From Nitrosomonas sp. (GTDB lineage Bacteria; Pseudomonadota; Gammaproteobacteria; Burkholderiales; Nitrosomonadaceae), in NCBI GenBank assembly GCA_016721865.1, contig JADKHF010000001.1, positions 1 through 64,000 of the forward strand: a stretch of DNA of 64,000 bases, given 5' to 3'. Both the position numbers and the translations under genes were made by a program. Numbering within the stretch: position 1 is the first letter of the stretch; each line of letters starts with the position of its first letter. Positions 1-9,527 of this stretch are shown in pieces. Under the pieces are notes generated by a model that was not told where the DNA came from, ran no database searches, and worked only from the letters and a program-made list of their open reading frames with translations.

Positions 1-498
1 GCGTGCATCATTAATTTTTGTAATGTCGATGCTTTGACCAGCATTGGCGCCAACTTGGAAACTCTGATTTTGGAAAGAACCATCGAGTAAATTTGTGCCG
101 TTAAACTGGGTTTGGCCGGCAACGCGAGAAATTTCAGAAATTAATTGTGACGCTTCGGCTTGCAGTGCAGCACGATCACTGGCACTGTTAGTCGCATTGG
201 AAGATTGCACAGCCAGTTCGCGAATACGCTGCAAATTATTGCCGATTTCACCCAGCGCACCTTCAGCAGTTTGTGACAGTGAGATACCGTCATTCGCGTT
301 ACGTACGGCTTGATTTAAACCACGAATTTGTGAAGTCATCCGTTCTGAGATCGCTAGACCCGCAGCATCATCTTTGGCGCTATTAATACGCAGACCAGAT
401 GACAAACGTGTCAAGGATGTGTTCAATGAATTTTGTGATGTGTTTAAATTACGTTGTGCATTTAATGAGGCTACATTAGAATTAATTACTTGTGCCAT
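1..498 (-). CDS. fliC: Flagellin, N-terminal part (runs off the window)
   Basis: Structural subunit of the flagellar filament, exported through the flagellar type III apparatus. The 166 visible residues begin MAQVINSNVASLNAQRN and carry the classic D0/D1 pattern of flagellins: the SSGLRINSAKDDAAGLAIS segment near residue 32, then NDGISLSQTAEGALGEIGNNL and the RELAVQS helix near residue 90. The start is set by AGGAGAG about 6 bases before the ATG. The C-terminal half lies outside the window. A sigma-28-type promoter is visible about 100 bases upstream, which fits a late flagellar gene. Family assignment is secure; whether it is the only flagellin cannot be seen. Confidence 0.95.
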   Translation of the reverse strand, partial: MAQVINSNVASLNAQRNLNTSQNSLNTSLTRLSSGLRINSAKDDAAGLAISERMTSQIRGLNQAVRNANDGISLSQTAEGALGEIGNNLQRIRELAVQSSNATNSASDRAALQAEASQLISEISRVAGQTQFNGTNLLDGSFQNQSFQVGANAGQSIDITKINDAR

Positions 499-599
499 TT
501 GGGCTCTCCTTTTTGATAACTATTTGTTTTTGGCATAATTGCCAGTTCCGTTGGTTTTCCCCGCAATCCAAGAGGGTTTGTAACCGCCGTTGTTTGCAG

Positions 600-626
600 T
601 TATCGGATACCAGTTTGAAAAGTTTA
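600..626 (-). promoter_or_regulatory. Sigma-28 (FliA) promoter of the flagellin gene
   Basis: Read on the minus strand this is TAAACTTT, an 11-base spacer, then TCCGATAA. The enterobacterial FliA consensus is TAAAGTTT-N11-GCCGATAA, so there are only two mismatches and the spacer is exact. It lies about 100 bases upstream of the flagellin ATG and points towards it. The rest of 499-795, between the divergent flagellin and kinase genes, is AT-rich and shows no other clear signal. Confidence 0.8.
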
Positions 627-795
627 GGAATTTACTTTCATGATTTTTATCTGATCGGATAGTTAATATTGGCAATTCATGCTATAAATTATTTTTAGCT
701 TAAAAATTATCTTGTAAAATTAAATAAATATTCAGACAGTTTAATCAGGAAGTTTATTCTAGAGGTTATATCGGCTTCAACTGGTGGGGGCTGAG

Positions 796-2337
796 ATGGT
801 CAATGAAGAGAAATTAAAAATATTAATGATCGAACACTCTGCAGAGGATGCAGACCGGGTACTCCAAATACTTGTGCAGGGTGGCTTCCAGACTGAATGT
901 TTGTGCGTTAGCACGGTTGCTGCATTGCACGATGCCCTGTTGATCCGGGATTGGGATGTGGTTCTGTCTGACTATGATTTGCCGCAGCTTAATGCGCAGG
1001 AGGTTCTGAAAGCGATAAGAAATCAATACCTGAATACTCCCTTGATCATTGTATCCAGTCATGTCGGTGAGGAAGCGGCAGAGCATATCATGGCTTTAGG
1101 AGCCTATGATTTCATGATGAAGGCAAATCTTGCCAGACTGGTGCCAGCAATAAGGCGTAGCTTGCATGAAGTAGGAAACTATCAGCGTTTTATTACTGCA
1201 CAGACTGCATTGCAAAAGAGTGAAGCGCTTTTTCAAGCGATTACATCTAATCTTCCCGGGGTGGTTTTTCAGTTTCTGTTATCAGTCAATAACAAAACCA
1301 GTTTTCCCTATGTCAGTGATGCCAGTGAGACATTGCTGGGGCTGCCGCCCCAGAAGCTGATGGATAAACCCGAGCTATTTCCAGAATTGATCTTGCCGGA
1401 TGACCGAGAGTCTTATCGTCAATTGATGATTACGTCTGCGGAGCAACTTTCTACCTGGAACTGGGAAGGGTGTATCCAAGTAAAAGGTGATAGTGATATC
1501 AAGTGGATCAGTTTGCGTGCAACGCCCAGGAGAATGTCAGACGGTACTACGCTATGGGATGGCATCATGATCAATATTACTCGAAATAAACTGGCTGAAC
1601 GAGAGATTGCGCGTTCTCGTGAACAGTTGGCAGAATTATCTTCTTATTTGCAAAAAGTTAAAGAGCAAGAGCGCGCTAGAATTGCGCGTGAAATTCATGA
1701 TGATATTGGGGGAACACTAACTGCTATTAAATGCGAGCTGTTTCCCTGTATGGACACAACGGCAAGAAAACCTGAATTTTATCAGCAGAAGTCGAGATCG
1801 ATAGAATCTCTGGTAGACCGTGTAATTGACAGTACACGTCGTATTTCTCTGGATTTGCGTCCGGGTATTCTAGATTGCGGTATCATTGCGGCGGTTCAAT
1901 GGCAGGCAAAAGAATTTAGTGATCGTACAGGTATTGCTTGTAAAGTATCATGTGGAAACGATGAAATAGACTTAGACTCTGATTTGGCGATTGCGGTTTT
2001 TCGTGTTTTTCAGGAAACATTAACGAACATTTCCAAACATGCTAATGCTTCCAGTGTTCAGGTAAAACTTGTGGAGCTGGAAGGACTGATTCTTCTGGAA
2101 GTGATTGATAATGGATGTGGTATTACCGATATCGATATGGAAAAACAGGCTTCTTTTGGAATTCGAGGGATGCGCGAGCGTTGCCAGCAATTGAAGGGGA
2201 ATTTTCATATTTCAGGAGATTCGGAAAGAGGTACCAAAGTGACTATTTTGATTCCAATGGACGACTTGGAATGTCAACCCGGGTATGTGGTTGGGCTAAA
2301 AGTGAGTTTGGAGAATCGCTGCAGTCTGTGCCTATGA
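796..2337 (+). CDS. Hybrid sensor histidine kinase (REC-PAS-HisKA_3-HATPase)
   Basis: Cytoplasmic signalling kinase with no membrane segment. Domain order from the sequence: an N-terminal receiver-like domain (about residues 8-125, with the phospho-acceptor region VVLSDYDLP and a conserved-type lysine in FMMKAN), a PAS domain (about 140-270), a short coiled linker, a HisKA_3 dimerisation domain with the phospho-histidine in REIHDDIGGTLTAIK (about 305-320), and a C-terminal ATPase domain with DNGCGI and GIRGMRERC. This is the NarX/UhpB class, which normally phosphorylates a NarL-type regulator. The ATG at 796 follows a G-rich ribosome site; a GTG four codons earlier is the alternative. The matching regulator 42 bases downstream is destroyed, so the kinase has lost its obvious partner. 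Confidence 0.9.
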   Translation: MVNEEKLKILMIEHSAEDADRVLQILVQGGFQTECLCVSTVAALHDALLIRDWDVVLSDYDLPQLNAQEVLKAIRNQYLNTPLIIVSSHVGEEAAEHIMALGAYDFMMKANLARLVPAIRRSLHEVGNYQRFITAQTALQKSEALFQAITSNLPGVVFQFLLSVNNKTSFPYVSDASETLLGLPPQKLMDKPELFPELILPDDRESYRQLMITSAEQLSTWNWEGCIQVKGDSDIKWISLRATPRRMSDGTTLWDGIMINITRNKLAEREIARSREQLAELSSYLQKVKEQERARIAREIHDDIGGTLTAIKCELFPCMDTTARKPEFYQQKSRSIESLVDRVIDSTRRISLDLRPGILDCGIIAAVQWQAKEFSDRTGIACKVSCGNDEIDLDSDLAIAVFRVFQETLTNISKHANASSVQVKLVELEGLILLEVIDNGCGITDIDMEKQASFGIRGMRERCQQLKGNFHISGDSERGTKVTILIPMDDLECQPGYVVGLKVSLENRCSLCL

Positions 2338-2379
2338 AGGAAAATAAGGGTTCTCGGTGCTGAATAGCCGGAGGTACGC

Positions 2380-2893
2380 ATGATAAGTGTGATGATTGCG
2401 GATGATCATGCAATTGTTCGTCAAGGTTTGAAACAGATACTCAGTGAAACGGATGACATTAAAGTGACTGGTGAAGCAGAGACTGGGTTTCAAGCAGTCA
2501 AAATTGCACCACAATGAACACGAATTTGCAATTCGTGCATTAAAGGCGGGAGCCTCTGGATATCTGAATAAACAAAGTGCACCAGCTCAACTTGTAGTGG
2601 CTATTCGTCAAGTGGCAATGGGAGATAAGTATGTGAGTCCGGTCGTTGCACAGGAACTTGCGAATATTGTTAACTCCGATTTAGATAAACCGCTCTATAC
2701 CACTTTATCCGACCGGGAATATCAGACCCTGTGTTTTATTGCCGCAGGTAAAACATTGTCGGAAATATCAGCCGAGATGTTTTTAAGCCCGAAAACGGTC
2801 AGTGTTTATCGTGCGCGTTTACTGGAGAAACTCAGGTTGACAAATAATTCAGAACTAATTCGTTATGCTATAAGGAATAAATTAGTCGACTAA
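2380..2893 (+). pseudogene. NarL/FixJ-type response regulator, internal deletion
   Basis: Remnant of the regulator cognate to the upstream kinase; GGAGG precedes the ATG. The first 45 codons encode a typical receiver start (MISVMIADDHAIVRQGLKQI) and end at TGA near 2517. The sequence then continues in another frame with HNEHEFAIRALKAGASGYLNK, the end of a receiver domain, followed by a complete LuxR-type helix-turn-helix (LSDREYQTLCFIAAGKTLSEI ... KTVSVYRARLLEKL). About 40-45 residues that should lie between the two parts, including the phospho-acceptor aspartate, are missing. The protein therefore cannot be made whole and could not be phosphorylated normally. A free-standing DNA-binding fragment from an internal start is possible but speculative. 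Confidence 0.85.
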
Positions 2894-3016
2894 TTTTACA
2901 ATTGCTCTGTAAGTTAGCCTAAAAAATATTCTATAAGATTAAGAACCGTGCAGATTGGTCAATAATTTTAACTCCAGATCTGCTTGCAAACTGTCAATTT
3001 TTTTTAACCATTTTTT

Positions 3017-4741
3017 ATGAAGCAACTTAAAGATTCGAATCCAACTAATATTTCCCGTGAAACATTGCGGCAACTTGCATCGCTCAGAATTCCTCCAACA
3101 CCAGATAATTATTACAAACTGTATCATCGGATTTCCGGTAATTCCGGAGATGGTGTGGATTCTGCAGTTGCAACATTAACAAATCAGCTAAAACCTGTAG
3201 ATAATCCAACACCAGAATCCGTTGTGGCCTGGGGAAATACAATTGAAGCACTGTTGAAACAACTGGAAAAAAAGCAAGGTGCCCTGACAATTGCAAAGAA
3301 ACGGGAGGGCATCAATCGGGTTCTTGCCAAATTCTCGAAAGATTCAAACCAACTGCATGGCAAGCTAAAGGCGCTGGTAGATTCATGGGAGATGTTTGCT
3401 GGCGCAACTCAAGAATCAAATACAGATGGGCAAGTGCAAAATCCTTCATCGCAAGTACCACAAGTTGATTCGGATATACAAGACTATCAATCAAAGGATG
3501 TAATTAGAGAGCAGAGCCATATAGCCGGGCATACTGATCAGCTATTGGAATTGCTGGCACAAATACTTGAACATGTTGTTGCTAGACTGATTGATGATGT
3601 AATTTTAGCTGAAGAAGCCAGAACGCTAGCGCATCGAGTACGCAAAATTCAAGATAAACCGGGAATGGAACAATTCACTGCTGGTTTTCAACAGTTTTGT
3701 CGTAAATTTGATGCGTATGGTGAGCGCGGTCTGAGGTTGCAACAGGGTTTGCTTAAATTACTTAATATGCTCATGGATAGTACGGGTGAATTACTCGGCG
3801 AAGATCAATGGATTGGAGTTCGGATCAGTAAGTTGCGTGAAACAATTTCCAGACCCCTAGACCAGCGGGTAATAGCACAGGCTGAGCATTATCTGGAAGA
3901 GATAACGCAAAGGCAAGAAATAATCGGGCGTAGCCTAAGTGAAGCCAAGGTGACCCTGAAGCAGATGGTAACTTCCTTAATCACTAATATTGAAGAACTC
4001 ACCGATACGACGGGTGAATATCATAATAAGCTTGAGCAATATTCGGAAAAGATCAGTAGTACTGATGATATAAAAGAGCTTAATCAGCTGCTCGTGCTGA
4101 TTATGGAAGAAACCAGTCAGATGCAAAAAAGCACATCAAATTACCGTAATGAATTTTTGGCTGCTCGAGCAGAAGTTAGTTTGGCACAGAATAAAATCAA
4201 TCAGCTAGAAACCGAGTTGCTTGAAATGGGTGAGAAAGTGCATGAAGATCACCTAACAGGGATACTAAACCGGCGTGGTTTGGATAATGCTTTTGAGCGC
4301 GAAACTTCGCGTTCAATGCGTCATCAGATTCCCGTATGTTATGCACTGCTGGATATTGATAATTTCAAAATGCTTAATGATACGCACGGCCATAAAGTGG
4401 GTGACGATGCACTGGTATACTTGGTTGAGTCAATCAAGGATACAACGCGCCCTGAAGATGTTGTGTCACGGTATGGCGGTGAAGAGTTTGTAATTCTTTT
4501 GCCAAACACAACACTTGAAGAAGCTGTGCATATTTTGTCCAGGATACGGCGTAATTTAACCAAGAAGTTTTTTTTGCATGAAAATAAACGTCTATTAATC
4601 ACTTTTAGTGCCGGTATTGCTCAACTCCAGCCGGGAGAATCACAAGAAAGTATTTTCAAACGTGCCGATGAGGCTTTGTATCGTGCGAAAAGAGGTGGTA
4701 AGAATCAAATTCTTACTTCTGAGCAACCATCTGTTAATTAA
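3017..4741 (+). CDS. Diguanylate cyclase (GGDEF), 574 residues
   Basis: Makes cyclic di-GMP from two GTP. The C-terminal GGDEF domain (about residues 405-570) starts at DHLTGILNRRGLD and has the active-site signature YGGEEF. Five residues before it is RPED, the RxxD product-inhibition site, so the enzyme is probably both active and feedback-controlled. The N-terminal 400 residues are helical with long coiled-coil stretches and the segment SLRIPPTPDNYYKLYHRIS, seen at the start of many cytoplasmic GGDEF proteins. No membrane segment is visible. A decayed paralogue lies immediately downstream. The signal it senses cannot be told from sequence. Confidence 0.92.
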   Translation: MKQLKDSNPTNISRETLRQLASLRIPPTPDNYYKLYHRISGNSGDGVDSAVATLTNQLKPVDNPTPESVVAWGNTIEALLKQLEKKQGALTIAKKREGINRVLAKFSKDSNQLHGKLKALVDSWEMFAGATQESNTDGQVQNPSSQVPQVDSDIQDYQSKDVIREQSHIAGHTDQLLELLAQILEHVVARLIDDVILAEEARTLAHRVRKIQDKPGMEQFTAGFQQFCRKFDAYGERGLRLQQGLLKLLNMLMDSTGELLGEDQWIGVRISKLRETISRPLDQRVIAQAEHYLEEITQRQEIIGRSLSEAKVTLKQMVTSLITNIEELTDTTGEYHNKLEQYSEKISSTDDIKELNQLLVLIMEETSQMQKSTSNYRNEFLAARAEVSLAQNKINQLETELLEMGEKVHEDHLTGILNRRGLDNAFERETSRSMRHQIPVCYALLDIDNFKMLNDTHGHKVGDDALVYLVESIKDTTRPEDVVSRYGGEEFVILLPNTTLEEAVHILSRIRRNLTKKFFLHENKRLLITFSAGIAQLQPGESQESIFKRADEALYRAKRGGKNQILTSEQPSVN

Positions 4742-4932
4742 AAGATATATCATAGTTATCGGTAAATAGTGCCGATTTCCCTTTTTATTCATTAAATCCA
4801 TTCCTGGTTTGCTCTGTTAACGTTGTTTACATGGCAGTCTATACCGGAGTGGGTTCTCCTTCGCAATCCAACGAATTACCCCCAGAACTGGAATAGTCTG
4901 GCATCTTACGATGTCAATTGAGGAGTTTGGCG

Positions 4933-5725
4933 ATGCACGAAGCTATTAAACAAAAACAGAAAAGAATGCTGAGATTGGTAAAATCGACAGATGCTATTAA
5001 AAGTGAGCAGAAAACCATGATTGATTCTGAGGACTATTATAAGCAAGTAAAACGTTACGCCGAACAGATCCGCAATACAAGCAACGCTGATGAGATCATT
5101 AGAATTCTTGATATTGTGTTGTCTGAGACCAGAGGCCTGAGATTCAGTGATGAAGTTTTTTCTGCGCAGGAACAAGTAAAACGCGCGGAACAAAAGATTG
5201 AATCATTGAAAAGTGAATTGGAACAACTCAGAGGGCTCGTACAAACTGACCAAATGACAGGCGCGTTCAATCGCCGTGGATTGGACGATGTTTTCAAACG
5301 CGAAGCGGCTCGCGCCGATCGGAATGCGCAGTCTTTAGGTGGTTGTGATCGATTTGGATAACTCAAACAGATCAATGACATTTTTGGCCATCAATATGGG
5401 GATAGTGTGCTGATAAATCTGGTCAATACAGCCAGAAACTTTACGTCCTCCGATATTGTGGCGCGTTTCGGCGGAAGGAATTTGTGATTTTGTGGCTGAT
5501 GTTGAGATGGAAGACGCATTAACTATTATTCACAGGTTGCAGAATAATCTAGCAAAAAATTTCTCAATTCAGGTGGATAAACAATCAATGCCGGTAACGT
5601 TCAGTGCAGGTATAGCATTACGTTCATTTGGGGAACATCAGAATTCTGTCATAAGTCGTGCTGACAAAGCGCTTTATCAGGCGAAGCGTACCGGGAAGAA
5701 TCGGACAATTCCTGCATTAATCTAG
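4933..5725 (+). pseudogene. Second diguanylate cyclase, frameshifted
   Basis: Paralogue of the upstream cyclase, lacking its long N-terminal half. TTGAGGAG precedes the ATG at 4933. The first frame gives a coiled-coil helix and QTDQMTGAFNRRGLDDVF, then goes off-frame near 5337. Other frames recover ATFGHQYGD-like sequence (around 5375), DIVARFGG at the active site (5450-5470), and the tail FSAGIALRSFG ... ADKALYQAKRTGKN. At least three single-base indels are needed to read through, one of them inside the GGEEF codons. The natural TAG stop at 5723-5725 is also part of the CTAG target site of the IS5 element that follows. A tandem duplication followed by decay is the simplest reading. Confidence 0.85.
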
Positions 5726-6510
5726 GGGGCGTTAACAATTAACGTAATTTCTGCAATAATTTACCAATAGATTGAATATGAAGGTGAATTAAGATGATCA
5801 GGAATGTGTTGATTGTGAGCAGTGGACAAAGAACCCTTGTTGTCGGGCACCAGATTGCGGGGTACGGGAGAAATAACCGCTTGTTCTGGAAGCCGTACTG
5901 TGGGTTTGCCGCACAGGCGCACCATGGCGCGTCTTGCCAGACTGGGAGCTGGCATACCAGTACGTTATAATATGGTCTAAAAGGGCGTTGGGAAGCGATA
6001 TTCAAGACCTTATCAGAGGCCAGCGACTTGAATATTTAATGATGACGGTTCGATTGTTCGACTGCATCAGCATGGTGCCCCAAAAACAACAGGAAGAGGC
6101 GGTTGGAAAATCAAGAGGCGGTCTGAGTACCAAAATACATGCGGCAGTTGATGCTCTGGGCAATCCTGTTGACTGCGACTGACGAAGGACAAGCCTCGGG
6201 TCGGCCGGCAAACGCACTGATTGAGCAGATTCAAGCCGATTATATTTTGGCGGACAAAGGCTATGACGGTGCGAGCTTATTAATAACATTGAAGCGTCAG
6301 GTGCAGTAGCGGTAATTCTCCTCGACAAAACCGTATAGTTCAGCGGGAGTATGATCGAGAAATTTATAAAGAACGAAACCTGGTCGAACGCCTGTTTCAA
6401 GCTAAGCAATTTCGCCGAATTGCAACACGGTATGAACGATTAAACAAACTATCAAGCCATGCTATATTTGGCTAGCTCGATGATATGGCTGGCTTAATTG
6501 TTAACGCCCC
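5726..6510 (+). mobile_element. IS5-family insertion sequence, transposase decayed
   Basis: A 785-base element with perfect 17-bp inverted ends (GGGGCGTTAACAATTAA at 5726-5742 and its complement at 6494-6510), flanked by CTAG on both sides (5722-5725 and 6511-6514), the 4-bp duplication typical of IS5-type transposition. The interior encodes a broken plus-strand transposase. Recognisable pieces are DGSIVRLHQHG-like sequence near 6045, SRGGLSTKIHAAVDALGNPV near 6112-6172, QADYILADKGYDGAS near 6230, and NLVERLFQ and FRRIATRYERLNKL near 6380-6440. Several frameshifts and stops make it non-functional, although the ends could still be mobilised by a relative. Confidence 0.88.
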
Positions 6511-6578
6511 CTAGCGTTTAATTGATTTTGTTGGATAGTTTGGAAATTATTGCACAGTAACTATTATTCTATAGTACT

Positions 6579-7334
6579 TCAAATAGTTGTGTTTAGAGCT
6601 ATCACTGAGACCGATAATACAGTTGTTTCGGTAATCTCTACTAATGCACCCGCCGTATCACCTGTTGTACCGCCTATACGATGAAACATCATATTACGCA
6701 ACAACAGGAATGTAATGATTGCAGTCAGCGCTAGCAATAAATAACGGGTATCGGTTAGCAGGAACATGAGCAAAAATACTGCAGCAATGATAAAAATACT
6801 CCATCGGCGTGGCTGATTTGCAGCCAATGATGAACCTAATCCATTGTCTCTGACGTACGGTGTGGTCAGAAACAACAGTGGCAATAACGTTCTGGCGAGA
6901 GTAATGGCTAATAATAGCGGAATCCATTCGCCAGCAATGACCAAGGTATAGAGCGCTACAATCTTGAGCTGTATGATTAATACGATTGCCACCACACCAG
7001 CCGGACCGCAATTTGGGTCTTTCATAATCGCCAGTGTTTTTATTCGATCGCTCATTCCGCCAATCAAGGCATCAGCACTATCCGCTAAACCGTCCAGATG
7101 TAATCCACCGGTCAGTAATATCCAAGAAGTAACCAGTAACGCTGCAGTTACCAGCGGCGGTGTGCTGTTCAATAGCCAGCCTAATCCAATGAGTATAAAC
7201 CCGATGATCAAGCCGACGAGTGGATAGAAGAGTAAGGAATATCCAAGATCTTTCTCGCTGGGCTGCGCTGTCAGCCATACGGGTAATCGAGTCAGGAATT
7301 GTATGGCAATGAGAAATGGTTTGATCATGCGCAA
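6579..7334 (-). CDS. cobS: Adenosylcobinamide-GDP ribazoletransferase (cobalamin synthase)
   Basis: Last step of nucleotide-loop assembly: joins adenosylcobinamide-GDP with alpha-ribazole (or its phosphate) to give adenosylcobalamin. An integral inner-membrane protein of 251 residues with the family start KPFLIAIQFLTRLPV, the metal-binding LHLDGLADSADAL segment near residue 80, the KDPNCGPAGV loop near 105, and about six hydrophobic helices. Length is normal. It is the last gene of the riboswitch-headed cobalamin operon and overlaps cobC by 10 bases. Confidence 0.95.
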   Translation of the reverse strand: MRMIKPFLIAIQFLTRLPVWLTAQPSEKDLGYSLLFYPLVGLIIGFILIGLGWLLNSTPPLVTAALLVTSWILLTGGLHLDGLADSADALIGGMSDRIKTLAIMKDPNCGPAGVVAIVLIIQLKIVALYTLVIAGEWIPLLLAITLARTLLPLLFLTTPYVRDNGLGSSLAANQPRRWSIFIIAAVFLLMFLLTDTRYLLLALTAIITFLLLRNMMFHRIGGTTGDTAGALVEITETTVLSVSVIALNTTI

Positions 7335-7921
7335 GGTTCGGAAATAAGCGTTGCCTGAGCAGGTTCTGAGTGTTCTATGGAGATCTGCTTAATTTCTGCA
7401 TGGCTAACTTCAAATTCCAGCAAACGCGCAAGGGGGTGTCGCTGAATATGACAGACAATGACTCGAATTACGCCACTATGCGTAATCAGTAAAACTCTTT
7501 TACCGGCAAATTGTTGCTGGATTTCATACCAGGCTGATAAAACGCGAACCTCGAAATCCAGCAAATGTTCGGCGTTAGGAGGTGGATAGCTGAGAGGGTT
7601 GTGCCAGAAACGGGATAAATCATCGGCACTGGCTTGCATCAGTTCTGCCGCTGATTGATCTTCCCAATCACCAAAATGTATTTCTTGAATGCGCGCATCC
7701 TGCATAACAGGAATGGAATTTCGTTGTCCCAATGCTTGCGCAAAATTTGCACAACGTTTTAAAGGGGAGGTGATGATTTGTTGCCACTGGAGCGGTTTTT
7801 TTTCTATGGTATTCCACAATTGTGTCCAGCCATGCTGTGTCAATGGATAATCTGTACTGCCGCAATAGCGATTGCTATTCTCAGTTTCACCATGTCGGAG
7901 AAGATCAATAAAGGTTGTCAT
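7325..7921 (-). CDS. cobC: Alpha-ribazole phosphatase (histidine phosphatase family)
   Basis: Removes phosphate from alpha-ribazole-5'-phosphate (or from adenosylcobalamin-5'-phosphate) during lower-ligand attachment. The 198-residue protein begins MTTFIDLLRHGETENSN with the catalytic RHG motif, has the second arginine region SPLKRCANFAQAL, the IQEIHFGDWE segment around residue 85, and the second histidine in LLITHSGVIRVIV near 148. It lies between cobT and cobS, which separates it from generic phosphoglycerate mutases of the same fold. It is complete. Confidence 0.92.
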   Translation of the reverse strand: MTTFIDLLRHGETENSNRYCGSTDYPLTQHGWTQLWNTIEKKPLQWQQIITSPLKRCANFAQALGQRNSIPVMQDARIQEIHFGDWEDQSAAELMQASADDLSRFWHNPLSYPPPNAEHLLDFEVRVLSAWYEIQQQFAGKRVLLITHSGVIRVIVCHIQRHPLARLLEFEVSHAEIKQISIEHSEPAQATLISEPCA

Positions 7922-7934
7922 GGTTTAATGGAGA

Positions 7935-9000
7935 TTAATTTTTTTGCGAAACCTGTGCTTCCGCGAATGTGGCCATTTCATTATGCAACTTACAAGCCAT
8001 GCGTAATAGGTTGGACGCGATTGCTGCGCCACTGCCTTCACCTAATCGCATATCCAGAGCAATTAAAGGTTCTGCATCGAGCGCTTTGAGAATCATATCG
8101 TGCCCGGATTCTGCAGATCTATGGGAATATAAAAACCAATTCTTACATCCCGGAAAAATATGCTCGGCGGTTAATGCAGCTACTGTACTGATAAAACCAT
8201 CAATCAGAATCGGTAATCCTGATTGTGCACCATGAATATACGCACCAGTCAAAGCAGCGATCTCAAATCCACCGACACGGCGAAGCGCATCCAGGGGGGA
8301 ATTGATCTGCGGTTTATGCAAAGACAAAGCTTGTGAAATGATGTTGATCTTGTGGGCGATACCATTACTATCAAGGCCAGTACCAGAGCCGGTAAGCAGA
8401 ATGGGTTCCTCATTCAGCAAGAGACACGCCAGCGTAGTGGCGCTCGTGGTGTTGCCAATGCCCATTTCACCGCCAATAAACAGTTGCATGTTATTTTTTT
8501 GAGCGCGTTCAATGGACTCAAAACCTGCATTTATTGCCCGGCTTAATTGATCCCAGGTCATCGCGGATTCATGGAGAAAATTGGTTGTGCCTGGTCCCAG
8601 GTGTAAATGTTGCACATCCATCAATGACTGCGTATTTTGTACTGTTCCCAGATTAATGATCTCCAGCGAAGCATTTCAGGACGCGAGCAAGCACATTGAT
8701 TGCGCCGCCGCCGTGCGAAAAGTTCCGGATCATCTCACTGGTGACCGATTGCGGAAATGCAGAGACCCCTTCCGCAGCAATACCATGATCCCCCGCGAAA
8801 ATGGTGATTTGCACTTTTTCAACACAAGGTAGCGAAGTATTTTGCAATGCGGCGAGCCGAACGGCAACTTCCTCAAGGCGGCCAAGAGAGCCAGGTGGTT
8901 TGGTGAGTTGTGTCTGGCGTAGCTGTGCCAATTGACTCATTTCTAAGTTAGGGGCGGCCAATGGCGCATTCAGCCAGTTGAGTGCAGCTGGCCGGATCAT
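7935..9000 (-). pseudogene. cobT: Nicotinate-nucleotide:DMB phosphoribosyltransferase, one frameshift
   Basis: Activates 5,6-dimethylbenzimidazole to alpha-ribazole phosphate. The N-terminal frame (from 9000) carries LTKPPGSLGRLEEVAVRLAA and FAGDHGIAAEGVSA. It runs through GGGAINVLARVL, then shifts at an A-triplet at 8674-8676; removing one A restores NASLEIINLGTVQNTQ and the long second frame with FIGGEMGIGNTTSA and the catalytic-type glutamate in GEGSGAAIA near the end. The total matches the usual ~350 residues, so a single extra base in a homopolymer is the only defect. That could be a real mutation or a sequence error. Its ATG overlaps the cobU stop (ATGA). Confidence 0.88.
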
Positions 9001-9527
9001 ACATGCGCTCCTTTCAACATCAATGGCAAACCCGCAACAGTTAACACAACTTGCTCGCAGTGGCGCGCAATTTCCTGGTGCAATTTACCGGCTTCATCAC
9101 AATAGCGCCGGCTCAGTTCACCCATTGGCGTGACTCCCATGTTGGTTTCATTGCTGACCAAGATGAGTCTTCCCATTAAATGCGGCAAAGCTTTAAGGAA
9201 TGCCATACGCTCGGTATCAAAAAGTGATGTGTCTGGGTGAGTCAATAGATTGGTCAACCAGAGCGTCAAACAATGCACCAATAAGCAGTGTTCATTATTT
9301 GCTTGCTGAATCAGAACGGAAGTCAATTGCAGAGGTTCTTCAATAACTTGCCAATGATCAGGGCGCCGCACTCGATGCGCAGCAATTCGCGTGCGCATTT
9401 CCTCGTCTTCCATGGTGGCCGTAGCAATATATGTAACCGGAAGCTGGCTTTCCGTGGCTAAACGTTCTGCCAACCGGCTTTTTCCTGAACGGACGCCGCC
9501 GAGAATTAACGTTCTTGTTGCTTTCAT
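8997..9527 (-). CDS. cobU: Adenosylcobinamide kinase / guanylyltransferase
   Basis: Phosphorylates adenosylcobinamide and transfers GMP to it, giving the GDP-activated substrate of CobS. The 176-residue protein starts with the P-loop LILGGVRSGKSRLAE, then YIATATMEDEEMRTRIAAH (containing the histidine guanylylation region) and HRVRRPDHWQVIEEP. The VSNETNMGVTP segment near residue 123 is also typical. It is complete and of normal length. It overlaps cobQ upstream and cobT downstream by 4 bases each, implying translational coupling. Confidence 0.95.
   Translation of the reverse strand: MKATRTLILGGVRSGKSRLAERLATESQLPVTYIATATMEDEEMRTRIAAHRVRRPDHWQVIEEPLQLTSVLIQQANNEHCLLVHCLTLWLTNLLTHPDTSLFDTERMAFLKALPHLMGRLILVSNETNMGVTPMGELSRRYCDEAGKLHQEIARHCEQVVLTVAGLPLMLKGAHV

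Noticed and set aside
2939..3010. GCAGAT/ATCTGC pair before the first cyclase as a terminator
   Set aside because: The stem is only six bases with a long loop and the T-run is about 15 bases beyond it.
8674..8676. Programmed frameshift in cobT
   Set aside because: The site is a plain AAA, not a slippery heptamer with a downstream structure, and similar one-base breaks occur throughout the window.
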